The notes beneath the pieces were generated by a model. It was not told the DNA's origin. It ran no database searches and worked only from the letters and a program-made list of their open reading frames with translations. 11,229 nt of DNA, taken from assembly GCA_002403455.1 (NCBI GenBank), contig DHHV01000032.1, forward strand, positions 28,860-40,088, given 5' to 3'. Of this stretch, positions 5,640 to 11,229 are shown in pieces; within the stretch, counting starts at the first letter, position 1; each line of letters begins with the position of its first letter. Made by a program: the position numbers and the translations under genes. Origin of the DNA: Hyphomonadaceae bacterium UBA4763 (lineage in GTDB: Bacteria > Pseudomonadota > Alphaproteobacteria > Caulobacterales > Aquidulcibacteraceae).

Positions 5640-6915
5640 GTTACTAGAGTTCAGGGTCTGCAACTTCCGCTCCTTCGGCGAAGAAAGTGTCCTGTCGCTT
5701 GTCGCTTCGACCGACAGTGAGCTTGCGGAGACCAACACCGCATTGACCGGAATCGCGTCGCCACCCCGCGCTGTCCGCAGTGCGGTCGTGTATGGCGCGA
5801 ACGCGAGTGGAAAATCGAACCTGCTGCGCGCCATGCAGTTGATGAGGGGTGTGGTCCTGGAGTCAGTCGTCCTTAAGCCCGACCAGACCTTTAACGTTCA
5901 GCCCTTCCGCTTCAGTGAGAAGCTGAAATCAGAGCCAACGCTCTTCGAGATGACGTTCGTCCTCGACGGCGTTCGTCACCAGTATGGATTTGAGTTCACC
6001 CCGGCTAGGATTATCAGCGAATGGCTTCTTGTCTACCAGAAAGCCAAGCCGCAGCGCTGGATTGACCGTCGCTACGACCCCAAGACGCAGGAAGAGTCGT
6101 TCGAGTTCAGTTCGCATCTCTCTGGTCAGAAACGCGCCTGGCAGGATGCCACGCGCCCCAATGCTCTTTTCCTGTCGACGGCCGTCCAGCTTAACAGTGA
6201 GCAGCTAAAGCCGATCCATTCATGGTTTACAGAGTCACTGATCGTCCTAATGGACGGCGGTATGCTGCCATTCAATTATTCGACCGACATGGTCCGCCAT
6301 CCCGGTGGTGAGAGCGCTATCCGGTCAATAATGACCGCCGCAGATATCGCCATAGCCGAAATTCGCGCAGTTCCCAAGAAAAGCATCATGCAAGCTATCA
6401 AGTTCGACTTGGCAACAGGCGCGTCCGAAGCAAGCCGTGAAGAGGGCGAAATCCTTGTGCCCGAGTTTACGCACAAAGCTGGTGAGGTACGCGCTGATTT
6501 CGAATTTCAGGATGAATCTCAGGGTACGCAAAAGCTCTTCGCTTTGGCAGGTCCGCTGCTCGATATCATCAGGAATGGGAAGATACTCGTCATCGACGAG
6601 CTCGACCGCAGCCTTCATCCCTTACTGGTGCGACAGATCATAAATACTTTCCAAGACCATGTCCTTAATGAACGCGGTGCGCAGCTCTTCTTCACAACCC
6701 ACGACACAAGCCTGCTTGACCATCAGCTTTTGCGCCGCGACCAGATTTGGCTGACTGAAAAGAACCTTGACCAGTCCTCGACTCTCGTTCCCTTGACCCG
6801 TTTTTCACCGCGCAAGGGGGAGGCACTGGAACGGGGATATCTTAGTGGCCGCTATGGTGGCGTGCCTATCCTCGACCAAAAGCTGGTAGCCAGGAGCGGG
6901 CGTGGCAAAAAATAA
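5638..6915 (+). CDS. rloA: RloA-like ABC/SMC-type ATPase of a two-gene defence system
   Basis: This 425-residue protein is an AAA15/AAA_21-class ATPase, related to the ABC/SMC nucleotide-binding head and found as the sensor/motor subunit in RloAB, AbiL and PARIS-like systems. The N-terminus MLLEFRVCNFRSFGEES is the typical first strand and helix. Walker A is GANASGKS (residues 53-60), Walker B ILVIDELDRSLHP (Asp320-Glu321) and the switch histidine is in TTHDTSLLD (His355). A short SQGTQKLFALAGPLLD stretch precedes Walker B where the ABC signature lies. The length is normal for the family. ATG 5638 is chosen because GAGG sits five bases upstream; a GTG at 5608 is also in frame. The gene overlaps rloB by 14 bases. 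Base composition is visibly less GC-rich than the mobilisation genes. RloA was first noted in restriction-modification loci; an anti-phage role is inferred from the family and the partner. Confidence 0.88.
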   Translation: MLLEFRVCNFRSFGEESVLSLVASTDSELAETNTALTGIASPPRAVRSAVVYGANASGKSNLLRAMQLMRGVVLESVVLKPDQTFNVQPFRFSEKLKSEPTLFEMTFVLDGVRHQYGFEFTPARIISEWLLVYQKAKPQRWIDRRYDPKTQEESFEFSSHLSGQKRAWQDATRPNALFLSTAVQLNSEQLKPIHSWFTESLIVLMDGGMLPFNYSTDMVRHPGGESAIRSIMTAADIAIAEIRAVPKKSIMQAIKFDLATGASEASREEGEILVPEFTHKAGEVRADFEFQDESQGTQKLFALAGPLLDIIRNGKILVIDELDRSLHPLLVRQIINTFQDHVLNERGAQLFFTTHDTSLLDHQLLRRDQIWLTEKNLDQSSTLVPLTRFSPRKGEALERGYLSGRYGGVPILDQKLVARSGRGKK

Positions 6916-7555
6916 GCACCGCCGCGAGCGCCTGGCACGCGAACTTAAGCGCAAGAAGGAAAGTCAATCGCCCTTCCCGCGCGTTCTGATTGTCTGCGAG
7001 GGTGAGAAGACCGAGCCCCTATATTTCGACGACATACGCAAACAAAACCGCGTCCCGACCGCCCACATCCGGGTGCTACCTGCGAACGGAACGCAGCCGC
7101 GCCAAGTTGTTGATTTCGCAGAGGCGACATTTCGCGAGTCCAAGGAATACGAGTGGGTATTTGCCGTTTTCGATCGTGACGCCCATACCACTTATCTCGA
7201 CGCCTTGAATAGAGCGGCCGCATTAGACGAAAAACTCAAAAACAATGACGGCCAAAAGGTCCGCGTCATCGCCGTCCCATCAGTGCCGTGCTTTGAGTTG
7301 TGGCTGCTGTTGCACTTCATCGAAATCCACGCTTTCTCCCACCGTCATGAGATCATACAGCGTGTCGCCACGCACATCGCGGGCTACGAGAAGGGATTGG
7401 AGGGGGTGTACGCGGCGACCGAGCCCATGTTGGCACTCGCGATGGAACGTGCCAGGCGTCTTAAGCACAGGTTCGACCCGCGCCAAGGAGACGACCCAGT
7501 GACACTCGTTCATGAGGTTGTTGAGCTGCTCCGGAGCATTAGGCCGTCTCGCTGA
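6902..7555 (+). CDS. rloB: RloB-like TOPRIM-type protein, likely nuclease effector
   Basis: A 217-residue RloB-family protein, the partner of the ATPase encoded just before it. The first 25 residues are very basic (KNKHRRERLARELKRKKE). A TOPRIM-like fold follows: strand VLIVCEGEKTEPLYF carries the conserved Glu33-Gly34, and FAVFDRDAH gives the metal-binding Asp91-x-Asp93. The PCFELWLLLHF motif (from about residue 131) is a family hallmark. Translation starts at GTG 6902, with AGGAG five bases upstream (6892-6896), inside the end of rloA, so synthesis of the two is probably coupled. Known relatives include AbiLii of the lactococcal AbiL abortive-infection system. All expected acidic residues are present, so the protein is probably active. 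Nuclease activity and target (DNA or tRNA) are not shown by sequence. Confidence 0.88.
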   Translation: MAKNKHRRERLARELKRKKESQSPFPRVLIVCEGEKTEPLYFDDIRKQNRVPTAHIRVLPANGTQPRQVVDFAEATFRESKEYEWVFAVFDRDAHTTYLDALNRAAALDEKLKNNDGQKVRVIAVPSVPCFELWLLLHFIEIHAFSHRHEIIQRVATHIAGYEKGLEGVYAATEPMLALAMERARRLKHRFDPRQGDDPVTLVHEVVELLRSIRPSR

Positions 7556-7681
7556 TCGGTGAATCAAGTATGTTGCTGCAAGACCGTCACTCGAAAATTA
7601 CAAAGCAGCGACAATGACATAGCAGTTCCCAGTTTCATCCTCACCGGTGCGCCAGTGTTTTCCAAAACAAGGGGGAGGCGC

Positions 7682-7897
7682 ATGGGCAAATTAGAACACG
7701 AGTTGGATCGAAAAATAAAAGAGTCAGCAGGTTCCGGCTTCGGCAATCCATCTGCGCGAGATCAGCACAATTCTGAGATCGAACTCCTCAGATTCAAAAT
7801 TAGTCAAAAAAACAATTTTTTAATCGCAATTATTTCTTCTGCGATTGGGGCTTTGGTGTCTGCTCTGGTGACGATCACTTTTCATTTGAGGCCCTAA
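7682..7897 (+). CDS. Small protein with one C-terminal membrane segment
   Basis: This 71-residue protein has a hydrophilic, partly helical N-terminal half (MGKLEHELDRKIKESA, then SEIELLRFKISQKN) and a hydrophobic stretch FLIAIISSAIGALVSALVTITF (about residues 46-67) with only four residues behind it, so it would be tail-anchored in the inner membrane with its N-terminus in the cytoplasm. The ATG has a strong GGGGGAGG ribosome-binding site three bases upstream; the open frame starts earlier but without a ribosome-binding site. It lies 126 bases after rloB on the same strand and has AT-rich codons. No family is recognised. It may belong to the defence operon or be an independent small gene. Confidence 0.6.
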   Translation: MGKLEHELDRKIKESAGSGFGNPSARDQHNSEIELLRFKISQKNNFLIAIISSAIGALVSALVTITFHLRP

Positions 7898-8199
7898 AGC
7901 ATTTTGGGCGTTTTTCGGCTGCGCCAAATTGGTCGACGAGATATTATCAAATGACGCCGAAGTACACATGAGGTCTTGTTGTTGGAACTCCAGTCAACGC
8001 CGGCGGTGTTTAGAAAAGTGTTGAGAGAAAAAGATTTGTGCGCCCGAACGACGCAGCGGATTTTCGATACAATACGCAATAAATGACCTTTGATGTTAAT
8101 CAAATAATTAACTTCAACATTGGCTAATCCAAATCAAAAATTCATATTATATTGATGAAACCAAGATCAGCGGAAACCCGCACGTGTTACCGAGCAGTT
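7898..8199. other. AT-rich intergenic stretch with an inverted repeat
   Basis: No credible gene is seen; the only open frame on the minus strand would need a TTG start without a ribosome-binding site. An inverted repeat TTGATGTTAAT (8090-8100) / ATTAACTTCAA (8107-8117) has 10 of 11 paired positions around a 6-base centre. The sequence 8098-8110 (AATCAAATAATTA) agrees with the IHF consensus WATCARNNNNTTR. The stretch marks the change from the defence block to the opposite-strand rhamnose operon and could hold the edge of an inserted element. Confidence 0.5.
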
Positions 8200-8220
8200 C
8201 GCCTAAAAATTTGTTAGGCG
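8200..8220 (-). terminator. Hairpin just after rfbD, possible weak terminator
   Basis: CGCCTAA (8200-8206) and TTAGGCG (8214-8220) form a perfect 7-pair stem with a 7-base loop, starting four bases beyond the rfbD stop codon on the minus strand. No U-run follows, so it may instead protect the mRNA end or need Rho. Confidence 0.35.
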
Positions 8221-8224
8221 GTCG

Positions 8225-9094
8225 TCATCGGAATATCGGGTCTCTCAAGCAAGACGTCATGCTCAGGCGCCAATCGGGCAGACGCAGCCCAAACACCGCC
8301 GCGAGTTTGTCACAATTCAAGCGTGAATTGGCCGGGCGCGGCGCCGGGCGCGGGAATTCGGCTGTCGTAATGCGGTCGACTTCGGCCGCCGGCCCGCCCA
8401 AAGCGGCCGATTGACGAAAAATCTCCGTCGCGAAATCCGCCCAACTGGCCTCGCCTTGCGCAGTCAGGTGGTAGACGCCGGCATGAGCGGGGTCGGCCAG
8501 CTTTTCAGATCGCGCCATTTCCAGCAGCGCCTCGGCGATCGCCAGCGCGCTGGTCGGGTTGCCAAGCTGATCGGCGACGACGCCAATGCGCGGCCGGCTC
8601 GCGGCCAAATTCAGCATGGTGCGCAGAAAATTGGCGCCATAAGGGCTATACACCCACGCCGTGCGCAAGATGAACGCGCGTGGATTGGCGGCGGCGACGG
8701 CCTGCTCGCCCGCCAATTTCGACTGGCCATAAACGCCCAATGGTCCGGTCGGATCGGTCTCACTATAAGGCGCGGGTTTTGACCCGTCAAAGACGTAGTC
8801 GGTGGACAGATGCAGGATCGGGCAGCCATGCGCAGCGGTCGCCCGCGCCAAGGTCTCTGCGCCGGTTGCGTTCAGCGCAAACGCAGCGTCGCGATCGGTC
8901 TCGGCCTTATCGACGGCCGTATAGGCCGCCGCATTGATGACAACGTCCGGCTGATAAGCGTCGACGGCGGCCTGCACAGCATCTGCGTCCAGCAAATCCA
9001 TCCGCGCGCGGCCAAAAGTTTCTACTGTCTCGCCGCCGACGCGTTTCAGGCACGTCGCGACCTGACCCTCGGCGCCCGCTACAAAAATGCGCAT
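8225..9094 (-). CDS. rfbD: dTDP-4-dehydrorhamnose reductase (RmlD)
   Basis: The last enzyme of dTDP-L-rhamnose synthesis, reducing dTDP-4-keto-L-rhamnose with NAD(P)H in the cytoplasm. The 289 residues match the family length. Visible marks are the nucleotide-binding GAEGQV (7-12), the INAAAYTAVDKAE stretch, the STDYVFDG motif (97-104, Thr98) and the short-chain dehydrogenase pair Tyr122-x3-Lys126 in YGQSK. ATG 9094 has AGGGGGCG six bases upstream. It is third in the operon, 39 bases after rfbB. The C-terminal end (LSMTSCLRDPIFR) is complete. Confidence 0.95.
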   Translation of the reverse strand: MRIFVAGAEGQVATCLKRVGGETVETFGRARMDLLDADAVQAAVDAYQPDVVINAAAYTAVDKAETDRDAAFALNATGAETLARATAAHGCPILHLSTDYVFDGSKPAPYSETDPTGPLGVYGQSKLAGEQAVAAANPRAFILRTAWVYSPYGANFLRTMLNLAASRPRIGVVADQLGNPTSALAIAEALLEMARSEKLADPAHAGVYHLTAQGEASWADFATEIFRQSAALGGPAAEVDRITTAEFPRPAPRPANSRLNCDKLAAVFGLRLPDWRLSMTSCLRDPIFR

Positions 9095-9133
9095 CCGCGC
9101 CCCCTGTTTTTTAAGACTTCTGAGACGTCGGGT

Positions 9134-10171
9134 TTAGCCCAAACGCTCGCCGCCATAGACCTTGTCGCGCAAAGGCCGCCACCACGCCTCATTGGCCAGA
9201 TACCATTCGACCGTCTTGCGGATGCCGCTGTCGAAATGCTCCTGTGCGCGCCAGCCGAGGTCGTTCTCCAGCTTGGAGGCGTCAATCGCATAACGATGGT
9301 CATGGCCCGGCCGGTCGCGCACAAAGGTGATCAGCTTGCGATGGCTGTCGGTTTTGGGACGCAACTCGTCCAACAAATCGCAAATCGTTTCGACCACGGC
9401 GAGATTGGTGCGCTCATTGCGGCCGCCGACATTATAGGTCGCGCCGATCTCGCCCTTCTCTGCGATCAGCAGCAGGGCGCGAGCATGATCCTCGACATAA
9501 AGCCAATCGCGAATATTCGACCCGTCGCCATAGACCGGCAAAGCCTTGCCATGCAGCGCATTCAAAATAATCAGCGGGATCAGCTTCTCAGGAAAGTGAC
9601 GTGGGCCGTAATTATTGGAACAATTCGACACGACGACCGGCAATTTATAGGTCCGGCTCCAGGCGATCGCCAAATGATCGGACGCCGCCTTTGACGCGGA
9701 ATAAGGTGAAGACGGATCATATTTGGTTTCTTCGGTGAACAGACCGATCGGCCCGAGCGATCCATAAACCTCATCGGTCGAGACATGCAGGAATCGGAAG
9801 AAATGCCCGTCCGGGCGCGATGCGTAAAAGCCGCGCGCCGCTTCCAGCAAGGAAAAGGTCCCCAGGACATTGGTCTCGATAAAGGCGCGGGCGCCGTGGA
9901 TCGATCGATCGACATGGCTCTCCGCCGCCAAATGCAGGATGAGGTTTGGCGCGAACCCCGCCACTGCATCCGTCATCGTCGCTTGATCGCAGATATCGGC
10001 CTGCAACAAGTTGACGCGCGGCGAGGTCAACAGATCGCGGACCGACTCGATATTGCCGGCATAGGTCAGCTTGTCGATGATCAGGATGTCGTAATCGGTC
10101 GTGTCAAAGACATGCCGAACCAAAGCAGATCCAATAAACCCGCAGCCGCCCGTGATGATGACTTTCATCAT
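9134..10171 (-). CDS. rfbB: dTDP-glucose 4,6-dehydratase (RmlB)
   Basis: Second enzyme of dTDP-L-rhamnose synthesis, turning dTDP-glucose into dTDP-4-keto-6-deoxyglucose with bound NAD. At 345 residues it has the usual length. The Rossmann motif TGGCGFIG lies at residues 7-14, the catalytic Thr132-Asp133-Glu134 in STDEVYG, and Tyr157-x3-Lys161 in YSASK. Two ATG codons stand in tandem (10171 and 10168); the GGGGGCG motif lies 2-4 bases before the first and would be better spaced for the second, so the protein may start one residue later. It follows rfbC after 13 bases. Confidence 0.97.
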   Translation of the reverse strand: MMKVIITGGCGFIGSALVRHVFDTTDYDILIIDKLTYAGNIESVRDLLTSPRVNLLQADICDQATMTDAVAGFAPNLILHLAAESHVDRSIHGARAFIETNVLGTFSLLEAARGFYASRPDGHFFRFLHVSTDEVYGSLGPIGLFTEETKYDPSSPYSASKAASDHLAIAWSRTYKLPVVVSNCSNNYGPRHFPEKLIPLIILNALHGKALPVYGDGSNIRDWLYVEDHARALLLIAEKGEIGATYNVGGRNERTNLAVVETICDLLDELRPKTDSHRKLITFVRDRPGHDHRYAIDASKLENDLGWRAQEHFDSGIRKTVEWYLANEAWWRPLRDKVYGGERLG

Positions 10172-10184
10172 TTCGCCCCCAAGA

Positions 10185-10739
10185 TTACGCGTAGTGAAAC
10201 AGCGGACCTAAATCGCTAAGCTTCGGTTGCGCCATATCCTTCTCGGACAAGATGGGCGTACGGCCGTCAAGCTCCCAATCCAGATTAATTGTAGGATCGT
10301 CCCAGGCCAGTCCTCGATCGCATTCTTTTGAATAATAATTAGACGTTTTGTAGAGGACGTCGCAATCGTCCTCAAGGGTCAGAAAGCCGTGCGCAAAACC
10401 AACCGGGACGAATAATTGTGCGCCGTTCTCTGCAGACAGAACCGCTTTTACATATTTGCCAAAAGTTGGCGATCCCGCCCGAATATCAACGGCCACATCG
10501 ATGATAGAGCCGCGCGCGCAACGCACCAGCTTTGCCTGCGCAAACGGGTGAATTTGGAAATGTAACCCGCGCAGCGTGCCTTTGTTCTTAGAGTAGGAAT
10601 GGTTATCTTGAATGAAATAAGAGTCGCTTATGCCGCTGAACCAACTTTGTCGAAATGATTCGCAAAAAAAGCCGCGATGATCTGAAAAGCGAGATGGTTT
10701 CAGCAGGTATACACCATCAATTGCGGTCGATTGCAACAT
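10185..10739 (-). CDS. rfbC: dTDP-4-dehydrorhamnose 3,5-epimerase (RmlC)
   Basis: Third enzyme of the pathway, a cupin-fold epimerase acting at C3 and C5 of dTDP-4-keto-6-deoxyglucose. The 184 residues are the normal length. Family marks are DHRGFFCE (20-27), TLRGLHFQ with the catalytic base His60, FVPVGFAHGFL (110-120), and Tyr130 in LYKTSNYYS; Asp168 in SEKD is at the usual place of the second catalytic residue (judged by position from memory). ATG 10739 has AAGGGGGCG four to five bases upstream. It is the first gene of rfbC-rfbB-rfbD. Its codons are more AT-rich than those of rfbB and rfbD, so it may have a separate history. Confidence 0.95.
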   Translation of the reverse strand: MLQSTAIDGVYLLKPSRFSDHRGFFCESFRQSWFSGISDSYFIQDNHSYSKNKGTLRGLHFQIHPFAQAKLVRCARGSIIDVAVDIRAGSPTFGKYVKAVLSAENGAQLFVPVGFAHGFLTLEDDCDVLYKTSNYYSKECDRGLAWDDPTINLDWELDGRTPILSEKDMAQPKLSDLGPLFHYA

Positions 10740-10905
10740 CTCGCCCCCTTATCGTTTCGCTCTACATTCGAGGCCATACAGCTGGCCTCATGGGTTGTCC
10801 AGCTGAGCATTGTCGCTTTTAGAGTATGGGAGGTAAGGATTGAGTTCGGAGCGCCGGTGTGTTGCGCCCACCGCGACGACGGGTGCGGTGACATTTTTCA
10901 AATTT
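10740..10905 (-). promoter_or_regulatory. Structured leader upstream of rfbC
   Basis: Three perfect dyads precede rfbC: GAGGCC/GGCCTC (10770-10789), CAGCTGG/CCAGCTG (10779-10805) and CACCGC/GCGGTG (10869-10890). The first two share bases 10779-10789 and cannot form together, as in alternative RNA structures. No convincing -35/-10 pair could be chosen in the AT-rich DNA behind them, so whether they are transcribed is not known. Confidence 0.35.
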
Positions 10906-11229
10906 ATATGCTCGAATATGTCCTTTGATGTGTGTAAATGTCTATTATTGTGATTAAAAGTACAATTTAATAATCAATATGGCGCACAATGTCTTTTTGT
11001 GATATCAGTTTAGTTTTTAAAAGTGAAGTAAAAGTACTTTAATTTTACCGCGTTGTTTGATAATGGATAGAGTTTCATGACTTTGGCGATATGGAAGGAC
11101 GCGTCGCATACAACTTCATCCGGAAGGGGGTGCAATTGCGACTTCGGTTGACGAGGACAGGGATCGACCCTCGGATGGTTCAATAGAATCCTCTAGAAGA
11201 ACCTAGTGGTTCGTTCCTGACATTTGCTT
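10906..11229. other. AT-rich window end without a supported gene
   Basis: Only very short open frames occur, none with a ribosome-binding site; the longest tidy one, from ATG 11091, would give 31 residues. A GTAAAA/TTTTAC dyad encloses AAAGTACTTT near 11030, and a GAACC-TAGT-GGTTC dyad lies near the end. The rfbC promoter is probably in the left part. Nothing else is seen. Confidence 0.4.

Noticed and set aside
7894..8103. 69-residue minus-strand open frame in the AT-rich gap
   Set aside because: It needs a TTG start without a ribosome-binding site and resembles no protein.
8200..8220. Integron attC site (GTTAGGC and GCCTAA present)
   Set aside because: The two core-like halves are only about 7 bases apart, one half lacks the final C, and no inner arms or integrase are seen.
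11091..11186. 31-residue frame near the right edge
   Set aside because: No ribosome-binding site, very short, and no recognisable family; could be a remnant but cannot be supported.

Overview
The window looks like part of an alphaproteobacterial genome or large plasmid, probably Hyphomicrobiales (Rhizobiales). This is inferred from the GC-rich conjugation genes, the style of the relaxase/MobC pair and the rhamnose genes; no database search was run. It has three blocks: a conjugation/mobilisation module (about 1-5203), a two-gene defence operon of the RloA/RloB type with a small membrane-protein gene behind it (about 5589-7897), and a dTDP-rhamnose operon on the minus strand (8225-10739). The two ends of the window are a cut gene (left) and a stretch with no recognised gene (right).

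Mobilisation module. On the minus strand lies a VirD4/TraG-type coupling ATPase (53-1669), followed at once by the first codons of another membrane-associated gene that runs off the left edge. Diverging from it on the plus strand are an unrecognised 281-residue protein (1808-2653), a 568-base non-coding stretch, a MobC-like relaxosome protein (3222-3575) and a three-histidine relaxase (3572-5203, overlapping mobC by four bases). The non-coding stretch holds a cluster of TTAA dyads, then a long palindrome and a tandem series of about twelve small hairpins. The later hairpins have different but internally complementary stems, TTCG-centred loops and a shared 7-base spacer close to ACCRCGA. This is the most unusual structure in the window and is probably the origin of transfer and/or a structured leader of the mob operon.

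Defence block. After about 400 bases with no secure gene come an SMC/ABC-like ATPase (RloA family) and a TOPRIM-like RloB protein. They overlap by 14 bases and are therefore probably translationally coupled. Their layout resembles other ATPase-plus-TOPRIM anti-phage systems (AbiL, PARIS, OLD/Gabija-like). A 71-residue protein with one C-terminal membrane segment follows 126 bases later and could be an accessory part. The defence genes are visibly less GC-rich than the mobilisation genes, which fits cargo on a mobile element.

Rhamnose block. An AT-rich gap (7898-8224) separates the small gene from rfbC-rfbB-rfbD, transcribed right to left. All three genes start just after the same GGGGGCG ribosome-binding motif. 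rfbA, the remaining gene of the pathway, is not in the window. The leader of rfbC contains several overlapping hairpins. The last 320 bases or so are AT-rich and hold no gene that can be supported.
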